A stretch of DNA of 64,000 nucleotides from Pleurodeles waltl (Eukaryota > Chordata > Amphibia > Caudata > Salamandridae). The stretch covers positions 62,001 through 126,000 of the forward strand of contig NW_027150043.1 of assembly GCF_031143425.1 (NCBI RefSeq), written 5' to 3'. The notes under the pieces are model-generated. The model was given only the letters and a program-made list of their open reading frames with translations. It searched no databases and had not been told where the DNA came from. A program made the position numbers and the translations under genes. Positions within the stretch are counted from its first letter, which is position 1. Each line of letters begins with the position of its first letter. Positions 1-11,342 of the stretch are shown in pieces.

Positions 1-255
1 ATTTCCTTTCACCCAGCGTTCCCCCACGTCTCCCGATAAAAATGATACCTCACTTGTGTGGGTAGGCCTAGCGCCCGCGACAGGAAACGCCCCAAAGCGC
101 AACGTGGACACAGCCAAATTTTTGAAGGAAAACAGAGGTGTTTTTTGCAAAGTGCCTACCTGTAGATTTTGGCCTGTAGCTCAGCCGCCACCTAGGGAAA
201 CCTACCAAACCTGTGCATTTCTGAAAACTAGAGACCTAGGGGAATCCAAGATGGG
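1..255 (+). repeat. Partial monomer, L type, cut by window start
   Basis: Begins at monomer position 129. It carries 137T with no other type marker, and it is followed by a P unit, as L is in the 13-mer order. It appears to match 6105-6359, extending the 6,104-bp-offset duplication to the window edge. Confidence 0.8.
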
Positions 256-638
256 GTGACTTGTGTGGCTCGGACCAGGTTCTGTTACCCAGAATCCATT
301 GCAAACCTCAAAATTTGGCTAAAAAAACACATGTTCCTCACATTTCTGTGGCAGAAAGTTCTGGAATCTGAGAGGAGCCACAAATTTCCTTCCACCCAGC
401 GTTCCCCCACGTCTCCCGATAAAAATGATACCTCACTTGTGTGGGTAGGCCTAGCGCCCGCGACAGGAAACGCCCCAAAGCGCAACGTGGACACAGCCAA
501 ATTTTTGAAGGAAAACAGAGGTGTTTTTTGCAAAGTGCCTACCTGTAGATTTTGGCCTGTAGCTCAGCCGCCACCTAGGGAAACCTACCAAACCTGTGTA
601 TTTCTGAAAACTAGAGACCTAGGGGAATCCAAGATGGG
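256..638 (+). repeat. Reference monomer (type P) and key to monomer types
   Basis: Reference for monomer coordinates 1-383. Diagnostic bases, as position and base: P 344T. D 17A, 194A, 211T, 213G, 258C. Y has an extra AC near 75, plus 92G, 137T, 152T, 155G, 229T, 245C, 301A. N 36C, 65A, 127G, 212A, 213T, 241T, 282A, 302T. H 92G, 146A. K 17A, 69T, 124A, 211T, 377G, often 242A. F 43T, 84A, 137T, 163A, 166G, 252T, 311C. E 212A, 241T, 302T with G at 282, often 138T and 141T. T has an extra AC, plus 92G, 137T, 152T, 245C, 301A, and a private AAAACTCAAAATTTAGC stretch. S1 and S2 127G, 212A, 241T, 282A, 302T; S2 also 17A. C 278C. L 34A, 43T, 137T. Positions 3' of the extra AC in Y and T are given before adding 2. 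Not every copy carries every marker. Confidence 0.9.
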
Positions 639-2555
639 GTGACTTGTGTGGCTCAGACCAGGTTCTGTTACCCAGAATCCATTGCAAACCTCAAAATTTG
701 GCTAAAAAAACACATGTTCCTCACATTTCTGTGGCAGAAAGTTCTGGAATCTGAGAGGAGCCACAAATTTCCTTCCACCCAGCGTTCCCCCACGTCTCCC
801 GATAAAAATGATACCTCACTTGTGTGGGTAGACCTAGCGCCCGCGACATGGAACGCCCCAAAGCGCAACGTGGACACAGCCAAATTTTTGAAGGACAACA
901 GAGGTGTTTTTTGCAAAGTGCCTACCTGTAGATTTTGGCCTGTAGCTCAGCCGCCACCTAGGGAAACCTACCAAACCTGTGCATTTCTGAAAACTAGAGA
1001 CCTAGGGGAATCCAAGATGGGGTGACTTGTGTGGCTCGGACCAGGTTCTGTTACCCAGAATCCATTGCAAACCTCAAAATTTGGCTAAAAAAACACACAT
1101 GTTCCTCACATTTCGGTGGCAGAAAGTTCTGGAATCTGAGACGAGCCACAAATTTCCTTTCACCCAGCGTTCCCTCAGGTCTCCCGATAAAAATGATACC
1201 TCACTTGTGTGGGTAGGCCTAGCGCCCGCGACAGGAAACGCCCCAAAGCGCTACGTGGACACAGCCACATTTTTGAAGGAAAACAGAGGTGTTTTTTGCA
1301 AAGTGCCTACCTGTAGATTTTGGACTGTAGCTCAGCCGCCACCTAGGGAAACCTACCAAACCTGTGCATTTCTGAAAACTAGAGACCTAGGGGAATCCAA
1401 GATGGGGTGACTTGTGTGGCTCGGACCAGGTTCTGTTACCCCGAATCCATTGCAAACCTCAAAATTTGGCAAAAAAAACACATGTTCCTCACATTTCTGT
1501 GGCAGAAAGTTCTGGAATCTGAGAGGAGCCACGAATTTCCTTCCACCCAGCGTTCCCCCACGTCTCCCGATAAAAATGATACCTCACTTGTGTGGGTAGG
1601 CCTAGCGCCCGCGACAGATAACGCCCCAAAGCGCAACGTGGACACATCCAAATTTTTGAAGGAAAACAGAGGTGTTTTTTGTAAAGTACCTACCTGTAGA
1701 TTTTGGCTTGTAGGTCAGCCGCCACCTAGGGAAACCTACCAAACCTGTGCATTTCTGAAAACTAGAGACCTAGGGGAATCCAAGAAGGGGTGACTTGTGT
1801 GGCTCGGACCAGGTTCTGTTACCCAGAATCCATTGCAAACCTCAAAATTTGGCTAAAAAAACACATGTTCCTCACATTTCTGTGGCAGAAAGTTGTGGAA
1901 TCTGAGAGGAGCCACAAATTTCCTTCCACCCAGCTTTCCCCCACGTCTCCCGATAAAAATGATACCTCACTTGTGTGGGTAGGCCTAGCGCCCGCGACAG
2001 GAAACGCCCCAAAGCGCAACGTGGACACAGCCAAATTTTTGAAGGAAAACAGAGGTGTTTTTTGCAAAGTGCCTACCTGTAGATTTTGGCCTGTAGCTCA
2101 GCCGCCACCTAGGGAAACCTACCAAACCTGTGCATTTCTGAAAACTAGAGACCTAGGGGAATCCAAGATGGGGTGACTTGTGTGGCTCGGACCAGGTTCT
2201 GTTACCCAGAATCCATTGCAAACCTCAAAATTTGGCTAAAAAAACACATGTTCCTCACATTTCTGTGGCAGAAAGTTCTGGAATCTGAGAGGAGCCACAA
2301 ATTTCCTTCCACCCAGCGTTCCCCCACGTCTCCCGATAAAAATTATACCTCACTTGTGTGGGTAGGCCTAGCGCCCGCGACAGGAAACGCCCCAAAGCGC
2401 AACGTGGACACAGCCAAATTTTTGAAGGACAACAGAGGTGTTTTTTGCAAAGTGCCTACCTGTAGATTTTGGCCTGTAGCTCAGCCGCCACCTTGGGAAA
2501 CCTACCAAACCTGTGCATTTCTGAAAACTAGAGACCTAGGGGAATCCAAGATGGG
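256..2555 (+). repeat. Six-monomer block P-D-Y-N-V-Z, copy 1
   Basis: Unit starts are 256 (P), 639 (D), 1022 (Y), 1407 (N), 1790 (V) and 2173 (Z). V and Z are local variants: V has GTTGTGG at the site that normally reads GTTCTGG and CAGCTTTCC instead of CAGCGTTCC; Z has AAATTATACC and, in this copy, the D-type GGACAAC. The whole block recurs at 6360-8659. This is the start of the 13-mer order (P-D-Y-N), but V and Z replace H and K. The Y unit has GAGACGAGCC, a variant also seen in the Y units at 7126, 21696 and 41249. Confidence 0.88.
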
Positions 2556-4827
2556 GTGACTTGTGTGGCTCGGACCAGGTTCTGTTACCCAGAATCCATT
2601 GCAAACCTCAAAATTTGGCTAAAAAAACACACATGTTCCTCACATTTCGGTGGCAGAAAGTTCTGGAATCTGAGAGGAGCCACAAATTTCCTTTCACCCA
2701 GCGTTCCCTCAGGTCTCCCGATAAAAATGATACCTCACTTGTGTGGGTAGGCCTAGCGCCCGCGACAGGAAACGCCCCAAAGCGCTACGTGGACACAGCC
2801 ACATTTTTGAAGGAAAACAGAGGTGTTTATTGCAAAGTGCCTACCTGTAGATTTTGGACTGTAGCTCAGCCGCCACCTAGGGAAACCTACCAAACCTGTG
2901 CATTTCTGAAAACTAGAGACCTAGGGGAATCCAAGATTGGGTGACTTGTGTGGCTCGGACCAGGTTCTGTTACCCCGAATCCATTGCAAACCTCAAAATT
3001 TGGCTAAAAAAAGACATGTTCCTCACATTTCTGTGGCAGAACGTTCTGGAATCTGAGAGGAGCCACAAATTTCCTTTCACCCAGCGTTCCCCCACGTCTC
3101 CCCATAAAAATGATACCTCACTTGTGTGGGTAGGCCTAGCGCCCGCGACAGGAAACGCCCCAAAGCGCAACGTGGACACAGCCAAATTTTTGAAGGAAAA
3201 CAGAGGTGTTTTTTGCAAAGTGCCTACCTGTAGATTTTGGCCTGTAGCTCAGCCGCCACCTAGGGAAACCTACCAAACCTGTGCATTTCTGAAAACTAGA
3301 GACCTAGGGGAATCCAAGATGGGGTGACTTGTGTGGCTCGGACCAGGTTCTGTTACCCAGAATCCATTGCAAACCTCAAAATTTGGCTAAAAAAACACGT
3401 TCCTCACATTTCTGTGGCAGAAAGTTCTGGAATCTGAGAGGAGCCACAAATTTCCTTTCACCCAGCGTTCCCCCACGTCTCCCGATAAAAATGATACCTC
3501 ACTTGTGTGGGTAGGCCTAGCGCCCGCTACAGCAAACGCCCCAAAGCGCAACGTGGACACAGCCACATTTTTGAAGGAAAACAGAGGTGTTTTTTGCAAA
3601 GTACCTACCTGTAGATTTTGGATTGTAGCTCAGCCGCCACCTAGGCAAACCTACCAAACCTGTGCATTTCTGAAAACTAGAGACCTAGGGGAATCCAAGA
3701 TGGGGTGACTTGTGTGGCTCAGACCAGGTTCTGTTACCCAGAATCCATTGCAAACCTCAAAATTTGGCTAAAAAAACACATGTTCCTCACATTTCGGTGG
3801 CAGAAAGTTCTGGAATCTGACAGGAGCCACAAATTTCCTTCCACCCAGCGTTCCCCCACATCTCTCGATAAAAATGATACCTCACTTGTGTGGGTAGGCC
3901 TAGCGCAACGTGGACACAGCCACATTTTTGAAGGAAAACAGAGGTGTTTTTTGCAAAGTGCCTACCTGTAGATTTTGGCTTGTAGCTCAGCCGCCACCTA
4001 GGGAAACCTACCAAACCTGTGCATTTCTGAAAACTAGAGACCTAGGGGAATCCAAGATGGGGTGACTTGTGTGGCTCGTACCAGGTTCTGTTACCCAGAA
4101 TCCATTGCAAACCTCAAAATTTGGCTAAAAAAACACATGTTCCTCACATTTCGGTGGCAGAAAGTTCTGGAATCTGAGAGGAGCCACAAATTTCCTTCCA
4201 CCCAGCGTTCCCCCACGTCTCCCGATAAAAATGATACCTCACTTGTGTGGGTAGGCCTAGCGCCCGCGACAGGAAACGCCCCAAAGCGCAACGTGGACAC
4301 AACCACATTTTTGAAGGAAAACAGAGGTGTTTTTTGCAAAGTGCCTACCTGTAGATTTTGGCCTGTAGCTCAGCCGCCACCTAAGGAAACCTACCAAACC
4401 TGTGCATTTCTGAAAACTAGAGACCTAGGGGAATCCAAGATGGGGTGACTTGTGTGGCTCAGACTAGGTTCTGTTACTCAGAATCCATTGCAAACCTCAA
4501 AATTTGGCTCAAAAAACACATGTTCCTCACATTTCTGTGGCAGAAAGTTCTGGAATCTGAGAGGAGCCACAAATTTCCTTCCACCCAGCGTTCCCCCACG
4601 TCTCCTGATAAAAATGATACCTCACTTGTGTGGGTAGACCTAGCGCCCGCGACATGAAACGCCCCAAAGCGCAACGTGGACACAGCCAAATTTTTTAAGG
4701 AAAACAGAGGTGTTTTTTGCAAAGTGCCTACCTGTAGATTTTGGCCTGTAGCTCAGCCGCCACCTAGGGAAACCTACCAAACCTGTGCATTTCTGAAAAC
4801 TAGAGACCTAGGGGAATCCAAGATGGG
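2556..4827 (+). repeat. Divergent six-monomer block
   Basis: Unit starts are 2556 (Y), 2941, 3324, 3705, 4062 and 4445. The Y unit has private changes (GTTTATTGC; GATTGGGTG). The next units carry private bases not seen elsewhere in the window, for example AAAAAGACATG and CCCCATAAAAA at 2941, CGCTACAGCAAACG at 3324 and ACATCTCTCG at 3705. Unit 3324 is 381 bp because AT is lost after the A run, and unit 3705 is 357 bp. Unit 4062 has 92G, ACAACC and CTAAGG, which it shares with 9811. Unit 4445 is D-like at 17A, 194A and 211T but lacks GGACAAC. These units look older or less homogenised than the rest. Confidence 0.82.
3705..4061 (+). repeat. 357-bp monomer with a 26-bp internal deletion
   Basis: Canonical units read AGCGC, 21 further bases, then AGCGC again. 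Here only one AGCGC remains, at 3902-3906, so 26 bp have gone exactly between two 5-bp direct repeats. This is the only internal deletion larger than 3 bp that I found in the array. It removes the GC-rich segment at monomer positions 199-224 or thereabouts and shifts the monomer reading frame. Confidence 0.92.
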
Positions 4828-6359
4828 GTGACTTGTGTGGCTCGGACCAGGTTCTGTTACGCAGAATCCTTTGCAAACCTCAAAATTTGGCTAAAAAAAC
4901 ACATGTTCCTCACATTTCTGTGGCAGAAAGTTCTGGAATCTGAGAGGAGCCACAAATTTCCTTTCACCCAGCGTTCCCCCACGTCTCCCGATAAAAATGA
5001 TACCTCACTTGTGTGGGTAGGCCTAGCGCCCGCGACAGGAAACGCCCCAAAGCGCAACGTGGACACAGCCAAATTTTTGAAGGAAAACAGAGGTGTTTTT
5101 TGCAAAGTGCCTACCTGTAGATTTTGGCCTGTAGCTCAGCCGCCACCTAGGGAAACCTACCAAACCTGTGCATTTCTGAAAACTAGAGACCTAGGGGAAT
5201 CCAAGATGGGGTGACTTGTGTGGCTCGGACCAGGTTCTGTTACCCAGAATCCATTGCAAACCTCAAAATTTGGCTAAAAAAACACATGTTCCTCACATTT
5301 CTGTGGCAGAAAGTTCTGGAATCTGAGGGGAGCCACAAATTTCCTTCCACCCAGCGTTCCCCCACGTCTCCCGATAAAAATGATACCTCACTTGTGTGGG
5401 TAGGCCTAGCGCCCGCAACAGGAAACGCCCCAAAGCGCAACGTGGACACAGCCAAATTTTTGAAGGAAAACAGAGGTGTTTTTTGCAAAGTGCCTACCTG
5501 TAGATTTTGTCCTGTAGCTCAGCCGCCACCTAGGGAAACCTACCAAACCTGTGCATTTCTGAAAACTAGAGACCTAGGGGAATCCAAGATGGGGTGACTT
5601 GTGTGGCTCGGACCAGGTTCTGTTACACAGAATCCTTTGCAAACCTCAAAATTTGGCTAAAAAAACACATGTTCCTCACATTTCTGTGGCAGAAAGTTCT
5701 GGAATCTGAGAGGAGCCACAAATTTCCTTCCACCCAGTGTTCCCCCACGTCTCCCGATAAAAATTATACCTCACTTGTGTGGGTAGGCCTAGCGCCCGCG
5801 ACAGGAAACGCCCCAAAGCGCAACGTGGACACAGCCAAATTTTTGAAGGAAAACAGAGGTGTTTTTTGCACAGTGCCTACCTGTAGATTTTGGCCTGTAG
5901 CTCAGCCGCCACCTAGGGAAACCTACCAAACCTGTGCATTTCTGAAAACTAGAGACCTAGGGGAATCCAAGATGGGGTGACTTGTGTGGCTCGGACCAGG
6001 TTCTGTTACACAGAATCCTTTGCAAACCTCAAAATTTGGCTAAAAAAACACATGTTCCTCACATTTCTGTGGCAGAAAGTTCTGGAATCTGAGAGGAGCC
6101 ACAAATTTCCTTTCACCCAGCGTTCCCCCACGTCTCCCGATAAAAATGATACCTCACTTGTGTGGGTAGGCCTAGCGCCCGCGACAGGAAACGCCCCAAA
6201 GCGCAACGTGGACACAGCCAAATTTTTGAAGGAAAACAGAGGTGTTTTTTGCAAAGTGCCTACCTGTAGATTTTGGCCTGTAGCTCAGCCGCCACCTAGG
6301 GAAACCTACCAAACCTGTGCATTTCTGAAAACTAGAGACCTAGGGGAATCCAAGATGGG
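4828..6359 (+). repeat. Four-monomer block, L-like variants
   Basis: Unit starts are 4828, 5211, 5594 and 5977. Unit 4828 is an L variant called L' here (TTACGCAGAATCCTTT: 34G, 43T, with 137T). Unit 5211 is near-consensus with GAGGGGAGCC and TTTTGTCCTG. Unit 5594 has an L 5' end (34A, 43T) but C-type 278C and no 137T, so it reads as an L/C chimera. Unit 5977 is a standard L. The next unit is P, in the 13-mer order. Confidence 0.8.
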
Positions 6360-8659
6360 GTGACTTGTGTGGCTCGGACCAGGTTCTGTTACCCAGAATC
6401 CATTGCAAACCTCAAAATTTGGCTAAAAAAACACATGTTCCTCACATTTCTGTGGCAGAAAGTTCTGGAATCTGAGAGGAGCCACAAATTTCCTTCCACC
6501 CAGCGTTCCCCCACGTCTCCCGATAAAAATGATACCTCACTTGTGTGGGTAGGCCTAGCGCCCGCGACAGGAAACGCCCCAAAGCGCAACGTGGACACAG
6601 CCAAATTTTTGAAGGAAAACAGAGGTGTTTTTTGCAAAGTGCCTACCTGTAGATTTTGGCCTGTAGCTCAGCCGCCACCTAGGGAAACCTACCAAACCTG
6701 TGTATTTCTGAAAACTAGAGACCTAGGGGAATCCAAGATGGGGTGACTTGTGTGGCTCAGACCAGGTTCTGTTACCCAGAATCCATTGCAAACCTCAAAA
6801 TTTGGCTAAAAAAACACATGTTCCTCACATTTCTGTGGCAGAAAGTTCTGGAATCTGAGAGGAGCCACAAATTTCCTTCCACCCAGCGTTCCCCCACGTC
6901 TCCCGATAAAAATGATACCTCACTTGTGTGGGTAGACCTAGCGCCCGCGACATGGAACGCCCCAAAGCGCAACGTGGACACAGCCAAATTTTTGAAGGAC
7001 AACAGAGGTGTTTTTTGCAAAGTGCCTACCTGTAGATTTTGGCCTGTAGCTCAGCCGCCACCTAGGGAAACCTACCAAACCTGTGCATTTCTGAAAACTA
7101 GAGACCTAGGGGAATCCAAGATGGGGTGACTTGTGTGGCTCGGACCAGGTTCTGTTACCCAGAATCCATTGCAAACCTCAAAATTTGGCTAAAAAAACAC
7201 ACATGTTCCTCACATTTCGGTGGCAGAAAGTTCTGGAATCTGAGACGAGCCACAAATTTCCTTTCACCCAGCGTTCCCTCAGGTCTCCCGATAAAAATGA
7301 TACCTCACTTGTGTGGGTAGGCCTAGCGCCCGCGACAGGAAACGCCCCAAAGCGCTACGTGGACACAGCCACATTTTTGAAGGAAAACAGAGGTGTTTTT
7401 TGCAAAGTGCCTACCTGTAGATTTTGGACTGTAGCTCAGCCGCCACCTAGGGAAACCTACCAAACCTGTGCATTTCTGAAAACTAGAGACCTAGGGGAAT
7501 CCAAGATGGGGTGACTTGTGTGGCTCGGACCAGGTTCTGTTACCCCGAATCCATTGCAAACCTCAAAATTTGGCAAAAAAAACACATGTTCCTCACATTT
7601 CTGTGGCAGAAAGTTCTGGAATCTGAGAGGAGCCACGAATTTCCTTCCACCCAGCGTTCCCCCACGTCTCCCGATAAAAATGATACCTCACTTGTGTGGG
7701 TAGGCCTAGCGCCCGCGACAGATAACGCCCCAAAGCGCAACGTGGACACATCCAAATTTTTGAAGGAAAACAGAGGTGTTTTTTGTAAAGTACCTACCTG
7801 TAGATTTTGGCTTGTAGCTCAGCCGCCACCTAGGGAAACCTACCAAACCTGTGCATTTCTGAAAACTAGAGACCTACGGGAATCCAAGAAGGGGTGACTT
7901 GTGTGGCTCGGACCAGGTTCTGTTACCCAGAATCCATTGCAAACCTCAAAATTTGGCTAAAAAAACACATGTTCCTCACATTTCTGTGGCAGAAAGTTGT
8001 GGAATCTGAGAGGAGCCACAAATTTCCTTCCACCCAGCTTTCCCCCACGTCTCCCGATAAAAATGATACCTCACTTGTGTGGGTAGGCCTAGCGCCCGCG
8101 ACAGGAAACGCCCCAAAGCGCAACGTGGACACAGCCAAATTTTTGAAGGAAAACAGAGGTGTTTTTTGCAAAGTGCCTACCTGTAGATTTTGGCCTGTAG
8201 CTCAGCCGCCACCTAGGGAAACCTACCAAACCTGTGCATTTCTGAAAACTAGAGACCTAGGGGAATCCAAGATGGGGTGACTTGTGTGGCTCGGACCAGG
8301 TTCTGTTACCCAGAATCCATTGCAAACCTCAAAATTTGGCTAAAAAAACACATGTTCCTCACATTTCTGTGGCAGAAAGTTCTGGAATCTGAGAGGAGCC
8401 ACAAATTTCCTTCCACCCAGCGTTCCCCCACGTCTCCCGATAAAAATTATACCTCACTTGTGTGGGTAGGCCTAGCGCCCGCGACAGGAAACGCCCCAAA
8501 GCGCAACGTGGACACAGCCAAATTTTTGAAGGAAAACAGAGGTGTTTTTTGCAAAGTGCCTACCTGTAGATTTTGGCCTGTAGCTCAGCCGCCACCTAGG
8601 GAAACCTACCAAACCTGTGCATTTCTGAAAACTAGAGACCTAGGGGAATCCAAGATGGG
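6360..8659 (+). repeat. Six-monomer block P-D-Y-N-V-Z, copy 2
   Basis: Unit starts are 6360, 6743, 7126, 7511, 7894 and 8277, each exactly 6,104 bp after its partner at 256 to 2173. Differences noticed are few. The N unit has GTAGCTC where copy 1 has GTAGGTC, and CCTACGGG where copy 1 has CCTAGGGG. The Z unit has GGAAAAC and CCTAGGG where copy 1 has GGACAAC and CCTTGGG. The V variant (GTTGTGG, CAGCTTTCC) occurs in these two copies only, which shows they are a segmental duplication rather than independent units. Confidence 0.9.
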
Positions 8660-11342
8660 GTGACTTGTGTGGCTCGGACCAGGTTCTGTTACGCAGAATC
8701 CTTTGCAAACCTCAAAATTTGGCTAAAAAAACACATGTTCCTCACATTTCTGTGGCAGAAAGTTCTGGAATCTGAGAGGAGCCACAAATTTCCTTTCACC
8801 CAGCGTTCCCCCACGTCTCCCGATAAAAATGATACCTCACTTGTGTGGGTAGGCCTAGCGCCCGCGACAGGAAACGCCCCAAAGCGCAACGTGGACACAG
8901 CCAAATTTTTGAAGGAAAACAGAGGTGTTTTTTGCAAAGTGCCTACCTGCAGATTTTGGCCTGTAGCTCAGCCGCCACCTAGGGAAACCTACCAAACCTG
9001 TGCATTTCTGAAAACTAGAGACCCAGGGGAATCCAAGATGGGGTGACTTGTGTGGCTCAGACCAGGTTCTGTTACCCAGAATCCATTGCAAACCTCAAAA
9101 TTTGGCTAAAAAAACACATGTTCCTCACATTTCTGTGGCAGAAAGTTCTGGAATCTGAGAGGAGCCACAAATTTCCTTCCACCCAGCGTTCCCCCACGTC
9201 TCCCGATAAAAATGATACCTCACTTGTGTGGGTAGACCTAGCGCCCGCGACATGGAACGCCCCAAAGCGCAACGTGGACACAGACAAATTTTTGAAGGAC
9301 AACAGAGGTGTTTTTTGCAAAGTGCCTACCTGTAGATTTTGGCCTGTAGCTCAGCCGCCACCTAGGGAAACCTACCAAACCTGTGCATTTCTGAAAACTA
9401 GAGACCTAGGGAAATCCAAGATGGGGTGACTTGTGTGGCTCGGACCAGGTTCTGTTACCCAGAATCCATTGCAAACCTCAAAATTTGGCTAAAAAAACAC
9501 ACATGTTCCTCACATTTCGGTGGCAGAAAGTTCTGGAATCTGAGAGGAGCCACAAATTTCCTTTCACCCAGGGTTCCCTCAGGTCTCCCGATAAAAATGA
9601 TACCTCACTTGTGTGGGTAGGCCTAGCGCCCGCGACAGGAAACGCCCCAAAGCGCTACGTGGACACAGCCACATTTTTGAAGGAAAACAGAGGTGTTTTT
9701 TGCAAAGTGCCTACCTGTAGATTTTGGACTGTAGCTCAGCCGCCACCTAGGGAAACCTACCAAACCTGTGCATTTCTGAAAACTAGAGACCTAGGGGAAT
9801 CCAAGATGGGGTGACTTGTGTGGCTCGGACCAGGTTCTGTTACCCAGAATCCATTGCAAACCTCAAAATTTGGCTAAAAAAACACATGTTCCTCACATTT
9901 CGGTGGCAGAAAGTTCTGGAATCTGAGAGGAGCCACAAATTTCCTTCCACCCAGCGTTCCCCCACGTCTCCCGATAAAAATGATACCTCACTTGTGTGGG
10001 TAGGCCTAGCGCCCGCGACAGGAAACGCCCCAAAGCGCAACGTGGACACAACCAAATTTTTGAAGGAAAACAGAGGTGTTTTTTGCAAAGTGCCTACCTG
10101 TAGATTTTGGCCTGTAGCTCAGCCGCCACCTAAGGAAACCTACCAAACCTGTGCATTTCTGAAAACTAGAGACCTAGGGGAATCCAAGATGGGGTGACTT
10201 GTGTGGCTCGGACCAGGTTTTGTTACGCAGAATCCTTTGCAAACCTCAAAATTTGGCTAAAAAAACACATGTTCCTCACATTTCTGTGGCAGAAAGTTCT
10301 GGAATCTGAGAGGAGCCACAAATTTCCTTTCACCCAGCGTTCCCCCACGTCTCCCGATAAAAATGATACCTCACTTGTGTGGGTAGGCCTAGCGCCCGCG
10401 ACAGGAAACGCCCCAAAGCGCAACGTGGACACAGCCAAATTTTTGAAGGAAAACAGAGGTGTTTTTTGCAAAGTGCCTACCTGTAGATTTTGGCCTGTAG
10501 CTCAGCCGCCACCTAGGGAAACCTACCAAACCTGTGCATTTCTGAAAACTAGAGACCTAGGGGAATCCAAGATGGGGTGACTTGTGTGGCTCGGACCAGG
10601 TTCTGTTACGCAGAATCCTTTGCAAACCTCAAAATTTGGCTAAAAAAACACATGTTCCTCACATTTCTGTGGCAGAAAGTTCTGGAATCTGAGAGGAGCC
10701 ACAAATTTCCTTTCACCCAGCGTTCCCCCACGTCTCCCGATAAAAATGATACCTCACTTGTGTGGGTAGGCCTAGCGCCCGCGACAGGAAACGCCCCAAA
10801 GCGCAACGTGGACACAGCCAAATTTTTGAAGGAAAACAGAGGTGTTTTTTGCAAAGTGCCTACCTGTAGATTTTGCCCTGTAGCTCAGCCGCCACCTAGG
10901 GAAACCTACCAAACCTGTGCATTTCTGAAAACTAGAGACCTAGGGGAATCCAAGATGGGGTGACTTGTGTGGCTCGGACCAGGTTCTGTTACCCAGAATC
11001 CATTGCAAACCTCAAAATTTGGCTAAAAAAACACATGTTCCTCACATTTCTGTGGCAGAAAGTTCTGGAATCTGAGAGGAGCCACAAATTTCCTTCCACC
11101 CAGCGTTCCCCCACGTCTCCCGATAAAAATGATACCTCACTTGTGTGGGTAGGCCTAGCGCCCGCGACAGGAAACGCCCCAAAGCGCAACGTGGACACAG
11201 CCAAATTTTTGAAGGAAAACAGAGGTGTTTTTTGCACAGTGCCTACCTGTAGATTTTGGCCTGTAGCTCAGCCGCCACCTAGGGAAACCTACCAAACCTG
11301 TGCATTTCTGAAAACTAGAGACCTAGGGGAATCCAAGATGGG
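8660..11342 (+). repeat. Seven-monomer block L'-D-Y-R-L'-L'-C
   Basis: Unit starts are 8660 (L'), 9043 (D), 9426 (Y), 9811 (R), 10194 (L'), 10577 (L') and 10960 (C). R is a local type with 92G, ACAACC and CTAAGG, related to the unit at 4062. L' has TTACGCAGAATCCTTT and occurs only in the first 11 kb. Unit 10577 has TTTTGCCCTG, close to TTTTGTCCTG at 5211. The block shares subtypes with 4062-5593, so the two stretches probably derive from one local segment. Confidence 0.8.

Noticed and set aside
1022..1410. CENP-B box in units with TTTCGGTGGCAGAAAG
   Set aside because: The TTCG start matches, but the required A and CGGG of the 17-bp box (NTTCGNNNNANNCGGGN) are absent, so centromere function cannot be claimed from this motif.
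3705..4061. Mobile element insertion or excision scar as the cause of the short unit
   Set aside because: The missing 26 bp lie exactly between two AGCGC copies and there is no target-site duplication or foreign sequence; simple slippage explains it.
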